A stretch of DNA of 7,518 nt, taken from NCBI GenBank assembly GCA_937880585.1, contig CALFMR010000112.1, positions 1 to 7,518 on the forward strand. The letters are read 5' to 3'. The notes beneath the pieces were generated by a model. It was not told where the DNA came from and ran no database searches. It saw only the letters and a list, made by a program, of their open reading frames with translations. Of this stretch, positions 1 to 6,139 are shown piece by piece. Position 1 is the first letter of the stretch, and every line of letters begins with the position of its first letter. The position numbers were made by a program, and so were the translations under genes. The DNA is from an uncultured Acidobacteriota bacterium. Its GTDB lineage: Bacteria; Acidobacteriota; Vicinamibacteria; Vicinamibacterales; SCN-69-37.

Positions 1-782
1 GGGGCGAAGTCGGCGAGCTGCCCGAGAATCGATTCGGGGCGCAGTCGTTCGAGCGTGAGCACCTGCGGTACGAAGCCGAAGTCGGAGTCCAGCAGTAGGT
101 CAAGAGAGGTCGCCGTAGCGGCATGCAGGTCATCGGGATCGAAAAAGCGAGGCCGCGCGCGCACAATCTCGGATCGGATGAGCCCCGTCGTCGGCGACGC
201 GAAGTAGTTCCGGTCGTCGAGGACCCGTGCACGCACGATGGCGCGTCCAGACACCACGTTGGACGCAAAGTCGTAGTGATCCAGCCGAACTTCTCGACCG
301 CGCAGCATGAATGCGCTCACGATGCCGACCGTCGGATGCGCAACGGCGAGGCGCATCATCTCTTCGAGGCACGTGGGGAAGACGGCGTCGTCGGCCTGGA
401 CGATCTTGACGAACCGACTCTCGGGCGACACGAGCCGGAGCGCCGCGTTGTAGTTCTCGAGCTGCGACAAGAATCGATCGGTCGAGTGCACGCGGATCCG
501 CGGATCGCGGGCCGCGAAGGCGTCGGCCAGAGCGCGGCTCCCGTCGGTGCTCTGGTTGTCCACGAGGATGTATTCGAAATGCCGGTACGACTGCGCGAGG
601 ACGCTCTCGATGCACTCAGCCAGATAGGCCGCGGTGTTGTAGAAGGGGGTCACGACACTGACGAGCGGTCCCGCATCGAGGTCGAGCGGATGTGCCTCGG
701 CTGCCGGCAGTCCGGCATTGACCGGAAGCCGCATCGGATCGGGGGGGCAATCGGGATCGGATCGAGTCATGCGCTCTGTCAT
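1..782 (-). CDS. Family 2 glycosyltransferase (GT-A fold), 3'-truncated by the window edge
   Basis: The minus strand reads open to the left edge, giving 260 residues with no stop, so the C-terminus is missing. The GT2 core starts at residue 40 with LVSVVTPFYN, followed by the nucleotide-binding VDNQSTDGS (about 74-82) and the metal-binding acidic motif QADDAVF (about 129-135). The later pair SLDLLLDSDFGFVPQVL (226-242) resembles a subgroup of polysaccharide GT2 enzymes. The family transfers a sugar from a nucleotide-sugar donor at the cytoplasmic side of the membrane; donor and acceptor cannot be read here. The start is uncertain: ATG at 782, ATG at 770 and ATG at 734 are all in frame, none with a convincing ribosome-binding site. 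The first 39 residues are not part of the fold. A C7 run (741-747) lies between the first two starts and the third. The gene is divergent from the methyltransferase operon. Confidence 0.9.
   Translation of the reverse strand, partial: MTERMTRSDPDCPPDPMRLPVNAGLPAAEAHPLDLDAGPLVSVVTPFYNTAAYLAECIESVLAQSYRHFEYILVDNQSTDGSRALADAFAARDPRIRVHSTDRFLSQLENYNAALRLVSPESRFVKIVQADDAVFPTCLEEMMRLAVAHPTVGIVSAFMLRGREVRLDHYDFASNVVSGRAIVRARVLDDRNYFASPTTGLIRSEIVRARPRFFDPDDLHAATATSLDLLLDSDFGFVPQVLTLERLRPESILGQLADFA
741..747 (-). repeat. Poly-C tract (C7 on the coding strand) near the glycosyltransferase start
   Basis: Seven consecutive G on the plus strand read as C7 in the coding direction. They encode part of a Cys-Pro-Pro stretch at residues 12-14, in the non-conserved N-terminal extension. 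Such tracts can slip during replication, but seven bases is short and the genome is GC-rich, so chance is a fair explanation. Confidence 0.5.
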
Positions 783-1062
783 GGGCGACGGCGAGGCGAC
801 CGTTCCGCGCGGTCGCGCGCGCGCGATCGCCGCGATGCGGGCCGCAACTCGTGCGAGCGTAGCATTACTTGGTGTTGATCGACCGTGCCGGATGGCGGAC
901 GTCGAGGAGACCACGTGTCATGGTGTGAACGTGCCGACGGCCCGCCGCTGAACCGACGCGGCACGCAGACGCGTGTCGGCTGAGGCTTCACGGTTCGACA
1001 CTTTCGGCAATCACGCGGCATGGTTGTGATAGATCTGGTGCCCGTCGTGGGCGGTCGGTGGC
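783..1062. promoter_or_regulatory. Divergent intergenic region, presumed promoters for both flanking transcripts
   Basis: This is the only sizeable non-coding stretch in the window. It separates the minus-strand glycosyltransferase from the plus-strand operon, so at least one promoter in each direction is expected here. The most AT-rich part is about 861-880. A TCGACA hexamer at 995-1000 is one mismatch from a -35 box for the operon, but I see no good -10 at the right distance. A hairpin lies at 953-979 and a 14-nt CG palindrome at 813-826. No coding sequence with recognisable protein features was found on either strand. The regulatory role is inferred from gene layout, not from a motif match. 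Confidence 0.35.
953..979. repeat. Imperfect inverted repeat (hairpin) upstream of the methyltransferase operon
   Basis: The left arm CCGACGCG (953-960) pairs with CGC (970-972) and GTCGG (975-979). This gives an 8-bp GC-rich stem with a 2-nt bulge (973-974) and a 9-nt loop. No T-run follows on either strand, so it is not a typical intrinsic terminator. It could be an operator or leader structure, or chance in GC-rich DNA. Confidence 0.4.
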
Positions 1063-2391
1063 ATGCGGCCGCCTGGCATCCCTGACGCGGGACTAATCGC
1101 TGTGACACCCTCGACGCCGCGTGCGGACCAGCTCGAGGCGCCATCCCGTCCGGCCGCGGTCGCGTCTCCGGTCTGCCGCTTCTGCGCCAGCCCGCTCACC
1201 GAGACCTTCGTCGACCTGGGCGTCTCGCCGCTCTGCGAGAGCTTTCTCGCGGCCGACCATCTGGCGCGGATGGAGCCCTTCTACCCGCTGCACGTCTACG
1301 TCTGCGGGCAGTGCTTCCTCGTCCAGCTCGAAGAGTTCGTCGCTCCAGGAGACATCTTCAGCGAGTACGCCTACTTCTCGTCCTATTCGGACAGCTGGGT
1401 CGAGCACGCGCGGCGTTACTGCCGCCTCATGATGGATCGCTACGCGATCGGCCCCGGCAAGCGGGTCGTCGAGATCGCGAGCAACGACGGATACCTGCTC
1501 CAGCATTTCGTCGCGGCCGGCGTAACCGTGCTCGGCATCGAACCAGCCGCCAACGTCGCGGCGGTGGCCCGTGAGAAAGGCGTGCCCTCGGTCACGCGGT
1601 TCTTCGGCCGGACGACGGCGGCCGAGGTGCGCGCCGAACACGGCCCTGCGGACCTGCTTCTCGGCAACAACGTCCTCGCCCACGTGCCGGATCTGAACGA
1701 CTTCGTCGCGGGGATGCCGATCCTGCTCGCGCCAGACGGACTCCTCACGATGGAGTTCCCGCATCTGCTGAAGCTCATCGAGTTCAACCAGTTCGACACG
1801 ATCTACCACGAGCACTTCAGCTACCTGTCGCTCACGACCGTCCGCGCCGTCTTCGCCCATCACGGCCTGACAGTCTTCGACGTCGAGGAGCTGCCGACAC
1901 ACGGCGGATCGCTTCGTATCTACGCGCAACACGCCGGCGACGCCGGGCGTCCCGTCACGCCGCGCGTGGCGGCGCTCCTCGAGCGTGAAGCGGCGGCGGG
2001 GCTCACGGCGATTGGCGGCTACCGCGGCTTCGAGACTCGCGTCCGCGAAACCAAGCGGGCACTTCTCGAGTTCCTGATCGCGGCGAAGACGGCGGGCAAG
2101 TCCGTGGCCGGCTACGGCGCCCCGGGCAAGGGCAACACGCTGCTCAACTACTGCGGCATCGGCCAGGACTTCGTCGACTACACGGTCGATCGCAATCCGT
2201 ACAAGCACGGCAAGTTCACGCCGGGCACGCGCATCCCGATCTTCCCTCCCGAACGGCTGCGTGAAACGCGGCCGGACTACGTGCTCATCCTGCCGTGGAA
2301 CCTCGAGACGGAGATCGTCGAGCAGTGCCAGTACATCCGTGAGTGGGGCGGCCGGTTCGTCGTCCCGATTCCGACTGTGAGGGTCATCTGA
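1063..2391 (+). CDS. Zinc-finger SAM-dependent sugar C-methyltransferase (TylCIII/NovU/TcaB9-like)
   Basis: The 442-residue product has the three-part layout of nucleotide-sugar C-methyltransferases. An N-terminal zinc site uses Cys38, Cys41, Cys81 and Cys84 (CRFC and CGQC; Methyltransf_13 type). A central SAM-binding Rossmann domain has motif I VVEIASNDGYLL (135-146) and GNNVLAHVPDL (201-211). The C-terminal Methyltransf_14-type domain carries GYGAPGKGNTLLNY (350-363). The YHEH motif at 248-251 matches the catalytic Tyr/Glu/His cluster known from TcaB9. Characterised relatives methylate C-3 of dTDP-4-keto-6-deoxy sugars in the cytoplasm. The ATG at 1063 is reported, but GTG at 1102 has a better upstream GCGGGA and would give about 429 residues, closer to family length. 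It is the first gene of the operon, with the next start 8 nt after its stop. The exact substrate is unknown. Confidence 0.9.
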   Translation: MRPPGIPDAGLIAVTPSTPRADQLEAPSRPAAVASPVCRFCASPLTETFVDLGVSPLCESFLAADHLARMEPFYPLHVYVCGQCFLVQLEEFVAPGDIFSEYAYFSSYSDSWVEHARRYCRLMMDRYAIGPGKRVVEIASNDGYLLQHFVAAGVTVLGIEPAANVAAVAREKGVPSVTRFFGRTTAAEVRAEHGPADLLLGNNVLAHVPDLNDFVAGMPILLAPDGLLTMEFPHLLKLIEFNQFDTIYHEHFSYLSLTTVRAVFAHHGLTVFDVEELPTHGGSLRIYAQHAGDAGRPVTPRVAALLEREAAAGLTAIGGYRGFETRVRETKRALLEFLIAAKTAGKSVAGYGAPGKGNTLLNYCGIGQDFVDYTVDRNPYKHGKFTPGTRIPIFPPERLRETRPDYVLILPWNLETEIVEQCQYIREWGGRFVVPIPTVRVI

Positions 2392-2399
2392 CGCGCACG

Positions 2400-3431
2400 A
2401 TGAAAGTGTTCGTGACCGGGGTCGACGGCTACGTCGGGTCGGTCCTTGCGCCGTACCTGCTCGATCGCGGCCTGGACGTCGTCGGGCTCGACACCGGGTT
2501 CTATCGGGACGGCTGGCTCTACACCGACAACCGCGCCCAGGCGAGGAGTCCGCTGACGCTCCGGAAAGATCTGCGCGACATCACGGTCGAGGATCTCGCC
2601 GGCTGCGACGCGGTCGCGCACCTCGCGGAGCTGTCGAACGACCCGCTCGGCGAGAACAATCCGGCCGTCACCTGGAAGATCAACCACGCCGGCTCGGTGG
2701 CGCTCGCGAAAGCCGCGGCGCGCGCGGGCATTCAGCGTTTCGTCTACATGTCGTCGTGCAGCGTGTACGGCGCCGGGTCGGGCGACGTGTTGGACGAACG
2801 GACGCCGCCCAATCCGCAAACGACCTATGCCGAGTGCAAGGTGAAGGTCGAACAGGACGTCGGCGCCATGGCGGGCGACGCGTTCTGTCCGGTGTTCCTG
2901 CGCAACGCCACGGCCTACGGCCCGTCGCCGCGCATGCGGTTCGACATCGTCATCAACGATCTCTGCGCGCTCGCCTGGACCACTCATCGCATCGCGATGA
3001 CGAGCGACGGCAGCCCGTGGCGACCGGTCGTCCACGTCGAGGACATGTGCGAGGCCGTGTACCGCAGCCTCGTCGCGCCGGCGGATGCCGTCCGCGGCAA
3101 GATCTTCAACGTCGGGCAGAACACGGAGAACTACCGCATCCGCGAGATCGCCGAGCTGGTGGCTGCCGAGTTCCCCGGCTGCGAGATCAGCATCGGCAGC
3201 AGCCGCGGCGACAACCGCAGCTATCGCGTGTCGTTCGATCGCATCCACGCCGAGCTGCCCGGCTTCCGGTGCCGGCACACCGCGCGCGACGGCGCGCGGC
3301 AGCTCCGCGAGCTCTTCACCCGCATCGAGATGGCGCCCGAGACCTACCAGTTCCGCGCGTTCACGCGTCTCAAGCAGCTCAAGTATCTGCAGCACACGCA
3401 CCAGATCGATCACGACTTCTTCTGGCGGTGA
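2400..3431 (+). CDS. NAD(P)-dependent nucleotide-sugar epimerase/dehydratase/reductase, extended SDR family
   Basis: The 343-residue protein begins directly with the first strand of a Rossmann fold. It has the dinucleotide loop TGVDGYVGS (residues 6-14), a variant of the usual GGxGxxG. The active site is complete: SSCSVYG (118-124) and the YxxxK pair Tyr143/Lys147 in TTYAECK. NATAYGPSPRMRFD and RPVVHVEDM follow as in sugar-modifying extended SDRs. ATG 2400 is preferred because it starts exactly at the fold; the in-frame GTG at 2343 would add 19 unconserved residues inside the upstream gene. The family includes 4-epimerases, 4,6-dehydratases and 4-ketoreductases, and sequence alone does not separate them. 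Between a C-methyltransferase and an RmlC-like epimerase, a 4-keto-sugar reductase role is the best inference. The next start is one base past the stop. Confidence 0.88.
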   Translation: MKVFVTGVDGYVGSVLAPYLLDRGLDVVGLDTGFYRDGWLYTDNRAQARSPLTLRKDLRDITVEDLAGCDAVAHLAELSNDPLGENNPAVTWKINHAGSVALAKAAARAGIQRFVYMSSCSVYGAGSGDVLDERTPPNPQTTYAECKVKVEQDVGAMAGDAFCPVFLRNATAYGPSPRMRFDIVINDLCALAWTTHRIAMTSDGSPWRPVVHVEDMCEAVYRSLVAPADAVRGKIFNVGQNTENYRIREIAELVAAEFPGCEISIGSSRGDNRSYRVSFDRIHAELPGFRCRHTARDGARQLRELFTRIEMAPETYQFRAFTRLKQLKYLQHTHQIDHDFFWR

Positions 3432-3432
3432 G

Positions 3433-4014
3433 ATGCGGTTCGCTCCCCTCTCGATCGCCGGCGCGCGGCTCGTCCGCACGGACGTCCACGTCGATGCGCG
3501 CGGATCGTTCGCGCGCCTGTTCTCGGCCGACGAATTCGCCGCCGAGGGCCTGCCGGCGACGATGGTGCAGACAAATCTCTCGCGCAACGTGCGGCGCGGT
3601 ACCGTACGCGGCCTGCACTTCCAGTGGCCACCTTCGGCCGAGGGCAAGCTCGTCCGCTGCGTCCGCGGACGGCTCCATGACGTCCTGCTGGATCTGCGGC
3701 CGGACTCGCCGACCTACCTGCGGCACGACGCCGTGCGTCTCGACGAATCGAGCCACGAGGCCGTGTTCATTCCATCCGGCGTCGCGCACGGCTTCCAGAC
3801 GCTCGCCGATGACACGGACGTGCTCTATCAGATGAGCGACGTCTACGCGCCGGACCTCGCCTCGGGCGTGCGCTGGAACGATCCGGCCTTCGGCATCGAC
3901 TGGCCCGAGGCCGCCACCGTGATCGCCGATCGTGACGCGGCGTATCCGGACTTCGACGCCGATCGGTTCGCGCGCGAGTTTCGCGAACGGCAGGGATGGA
4001 AGGCGCAGTCGTGA
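3433..4014 (+). CDS. RmlC-like dTDP-4-dehydro-6-deoxysugar 3,5- (or 5-) epimerase
   Basis: The 193-residue protein has the length and cupin layout of RmlC. Family signatures in order are DARGSFARLF (21-30), VRGLHFQ (58-64), the barrel stretch IPSGVAHGFQ (113-122), LYQMSDVYAP (131-140) and WNDPAFGIDWP (148-158). His62 and Asp168 sit where the catalytic His-Asp dyad is expected, and Tyr132 where the catalytic acid tyrosine is expected, so the enzyme looks active. RmlC enzymes epimerise C-3 and C-5 of dTDP-4-keto-6-deoxyglucose; relatives in C-methylated sugar pathways act on C-5 only. The neighbouring C-methyltransferase makes that second class attractive, but this is inference. The gene is not named rmlC because no rmlA, rmlB or rmlD homologue is adjacent. 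The start has GGCGG 5 nt upstream. The stop overlaps the next gene's GTG by four bases. Confidence 0.9.
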   Translation: MRFAPLSIAGARLVRTDVHVDARGSFARLFSADEFAAEGLPATMVQTNLSRNVRRGTVRGLHFQWPPSAEGKLVRCVRGRLHDVLLDLRPDSPTYLRHDAVRLDESSHEAVFIPSGVAHGFQTLADDTDVLYQMSDVYAPDLASGVRWNDPAFGIDWPEAATVIADRDAAYPDFDADRFAREFRERQGWKAQS

Positions 4015-5408
4015 GCGAGGCGCCCGATCGCGACGGCGGCCGCGTGGGGCGAGCGATCCATGCCTTCGTCGCCGAGCTCTACCCGATCTGCCGCAGCATC
4101 ACCGGCGACGGCGTCCGGCGAACGCTCCGTCTCATTCAGCGGGAAGTCCCGCTGGCGATCCACGAAGTGCCTACGGGCACGCGCGTCTTCGACTGGGAGG
4201 TACCGCCCGAGTGGAACATCCGGCGCGCCTCGGTCCGCGATCGCCACGGACGGGTACTCGTCGATTTCGCGGACCACAATCTCCACCTCGTCAGCTACTC
4301 GGAACCCGTTCGCGCCACGCTCGATGCCGACGACCTTCGCGCCCACCTGCACACGCTTCCGGATCACCCCGACTGGATTCCCTACCGGACGAGCTACTAC
4401 AGCCGCACATGGGGATTCTGCCTGCGGCATCGCGACCTTGGCGCGCTGGCCGATGGTCCCTACGACGTGCTCGTCGACAGTTCGCTCGCCCGCGGATCGC
4501 TGACCTACGGCGAGGCCGTCATCACGGGCACCACTCGGGATGAAGTGCTGCTCTTCGCGCACTGCTGTCACCCGTCGCTCGCCAATGACAACACGAGCGG
4601 CATGGCGGTGGCCACGTGGCTCGCACGCTGGCTTGCGAGCGAGCCGCGACGCTTCACCTATCGCGTGGTCTTCGCGCCGGGGACAATCGGGTCGCTCTGC
4701 TGGCTCCAGCGGAACGAGCGGCGGTTGTCACGCGTGCGGCACGGCCTGGTGCTGGCCCTGCTCGGCGATCCCTCCGCGCTCACCTACAAACAGACCCCCT
4801 CGGGCCGCGCCGAGATCGACGACATCGCGCGCTACGTCCTTGCCGAGCCGCCGCGGGCGGGCCGCGTCATCCCCTTCGAACCCTACGGATACGACGAGCG
4901 GCAACTGTGTTCACCGGGATTCGATCTGCCGGTCGGCCGCCTGACGCGCGCCGTCAACGGCGGTTATCCCGAGTACCACTCGTCGGCCGACGATCTCGCG
5001 CTCGTGACACCCGAGCGTCTCGCGCAAAGCCTCGAGGCCTGCCGGCGCATCGTCGACGTCATCGAAGGCAATGGCCGTTATCGGAATCTCAGTCCGAAGG
5101 GCGAGCCGAGACTGGGCGCACGCGGGCTCTACGGGTCGGTCGGAGGGCGTGAGCCGAAGACGCGCGAGCGCGCGATGCTCTGGACGCTCAGCCGATCGAT
5201 GGGAGAGACGTCGCTCCTCGACATTGCCGTCCAATCCGGACTGGGGTTCGACGCCGTCCGCGACGCCGCGCGCGACCTCGAACGCGCGCGCCTGCTGCGG
5301 GCAGTGGCGGCCGCTCCGTCGGCCGAGCGCGCCGCGACGCGAAGGCCGCGCCCCGCCAGACGCCCGCGATCCCGGCGAACCAGCCGGACGACGCGATCGG
5401 CCCGATGA
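4011..5408 (+). CDS. DUF4910 aminopeptidase-like protein with C-terminal winged helix
   Basis: The 465-residue product matches the DUF4910 family, which has a zinc-peptidase-like fold related to M28 aminopeptidases. Family signatures include AELYPICRSITGDGVR (21-36), AHCCHPSLANDNTSG (183-197) with candidate metal ligands His187 and Asp193, APGTIGS (222-228), YGYDERQLCSPGFDLPVG (292-309) and PEYHSSADDL (320-329) with His323. Residues about 388-432 form the winged-helix segment usual at the C-terminus. No biochemical function is firmly established; hydrolysis of an amide or peptide bond in glycan or natural-product assembly is inferred. There is no signal peptide, so it is probably cytoplasmic. 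GTG 4011 is chosen because GGAAGG lies 7 nt upstream and GTGA overlaps the preceding stop; ATG 3996 is an alternative. The last 30 or so residues are an odd Arg/Pro-rich tail beyond the family's normal end. Confidence 0.85.
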   Translation: MSEAPDRDGGRVGRAIHAFVAELYPICRSITGDGVRRTLRLIQREVPLAIHEVPTGTRVFDWEVPPEWNIRRASVRDRHGRVLVDFADHNLHLVSYSEPVRATLDADDLRAHLHTLPDHPDWIPYRTSYYSRTWGFCLRHRDLGALADGPYDVLVDSSLARGSLTYGEAVITGTTRDEVLLFAHCCHPSLANDNTSGMAVATWLARWLASEPRRFTYRVVFAPGTIGSLCWLQRNERRLSRVRHGLVLALLGDPSALTYKQTPSGRAEIDDIARYVLAEPPRAGRVIPFEPYGYDERQLCSPGFDLPVGRLTRAVNGGYPEYHSSADDLALVTPERLAQSLEACRRIVDVIEGNGRYRNLSPKGEPRLGARGLYGSVGGREPKTRERAMLWTLSRSMGETSLLDIAVQSGLGFDAVRDAARDLERARLLRAVAAAPSAERAATRRPRPARRPRSRRTSRTTRSAR

Positions 5409-5421
5409 TGCGAGAAGAGCC

Positions 5422-6084
5422 ATGCACGACCTAGCCTTCCTCCACGCCTCGCCCCGCGCGCCGCTGCGCGTGCTCTGCGTCGGCGCGCATTGTGACGACA
5501 TCGAGATCGGCTGCGGCGGCGCGCTGTTGTGCCTGCAGGCCGCAAAACGCGCGATCACGATCGATTGGGCCGTGCTGACGGGCGAGCGACCGCGCCAGGC
5601 CGAAACGCGCCGCGGCATGGCCGCGCTCGTCCGCCGCTCATCACGCGGCGTGCTGCGCTTCGGCGACCTTCGCGACGGACGTCTCCCGGCGCAGTACGAC
5701 GAGGCCAAAGCGTTCGCGGAGGGCTTGAAGGATCTGCAGCCCGACGTCATCTTCTGCCACGAGCGCGGCGACCGGCACCAGGATCACCGCGTCGTCAACG
5801 AGCTCGTGTGGAACACGTTTCGCGACCACGTCGTGCTGGAATACGAGATCCCCAAATGGGACGGCGGGCTCGGCCAGCCCAACGTCTATGTTCCGGTGAC
5901 GGCGGCGCAGGCGCGCCGGAAAGTCGCGACGCTCCTGCGCGTGTACGGGACGCAGACGCACCGCGACTGGTTTTCCACCGAGACTTTCATGGCCATGCTG
6001 CGCCTGCGAGGGTTGGAGTGTCGATCGCCGAGCGGCCTGGCCGAAGGCTTTCACGGTCGCAAGCTGCGCCTCACACTCGGCTAG
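5422..6084 (+). CDS. PIG-L/LmbE-family deacetylase
   Basis: The 220-residue protein has the hallmarks of zinc-dependent PIG-L deacetylases. GAHCDDIEIGCGG (21-33) is the AHPDDxE motif with Cys in place of Pro, giving His23 and Asp26 as metal ligands and Asp25 as catalytic base. HERGDRHQDH (113-122) supplies the distal ligand His122. The family (MshB, BshB, PIG-L) hydrolyses N-acetyl or related N-acyl groups from amino sugars. In this operon a nucleotide sugar or glycan intermediate is the likely substrate, which is inference. Length is normal and no signal peptide is present, so it should act in the cytoplasm. The ATG follows a purine-rich GAGAAGAG (5412-5419) and lies 13 nt after the DUF4910 stop, so the two genes are probably co-transcribed. 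It is the last gene of the operon. Confidence 0.92.
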   Translation: MHDLAFLHASPRAPLRVLCVGAHCDDIEIGCGGALLCLQAAKRAITIDWAVLTGERPRQAETRRGMAALVRRSSRGVLRFGDLRDGRLPAQYDEAKAFAEGLKDLQPDVIFCHERGDRHQDHRVVNELVWNTFRDHVVLEYEIPKWDGGLGQPNVYVPVTAAQARRKVATLLRVYGTQTHRDWFSTETFMAMLRLRGLECRSPSGLAEGFHGRKLRLTLG

Positions 6085-6105
6085 ACGAACCGCGGCAGGC
6101 GCCAT

Positions 6106-6139
6106 CTGACGCGAGACACCGACACCGCGCGTGCGTCAG
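6106..6139. repeat. Inverted repeat in the convergent gap
   Basis: CTGACGC (6106-6112) and GCGTCAG (6133-6139) are perfect 7-nt inverted arms with a 20-nt loop, extendable by one G-U pair. The right arm contains the stop codon of the minus-strand gene. The site lies just past the end of the plus-strand operon, where a terminator would be expected. The long loop and absence of a T-run make a classical intrinsic terminator unlikely. Confidence 0.3.

Noticed and set aside
123..878. Long plus-strand open frame opposite the glycosyltransferase
   Set aside because: Its translation is Arg/His-rich with no recognisable domain, while the opposite strand encodes a clear GT2 fold. It is a GC-rich antisense shadow.
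1093..2208. 371-codon minus-strand open frame opposite the methyltransferase
   Set aside because: It has no motifs and a composition typical of antisense to GC-rich coding DNA. The plus strand has intact zinc, SAM and catalytic motifs.
2343..2399. Upstream GTG start for the SDR gene
   Set aside because: It would add 19 unconserved residues inside the preceding gene. The ATG at 2400 begins exactly at the first Rossmann strand.
2277..3647. 456-codon minus-strand open frame opposite the SDR and epimerase genes
   Set aside because: Despite its length it spans the junction of two well-supported plus-strand genes and shows no domain. Long antisense frames are common at this base composition.
2756..4014. 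Alternative plus-strand frames over the SDR and epimerase genes, including a longer frame running into the cupin gene from 3085
   Set aside because: The out-of-frame products are Arg/Ser/Ala low-complexity sequence. The cupin fold starts at 3433, so the N-terminal extension from 3085 is not real.
5071..5421. N-terminal extension of the PIG-L frame to 5071
   Set aside because: The extension overlaps the DUF4910 coding region and is Arg-rich without domain similarity. The ATG at 5422 has a purine-rich upstream sequence and normal family length.
6106..6139. Intrinsic terminator for the operon
   Set aside because: The stem is 7 bp with a 20-nt loop and no T-run on either strand, so it is listed only as an inverted repeat.
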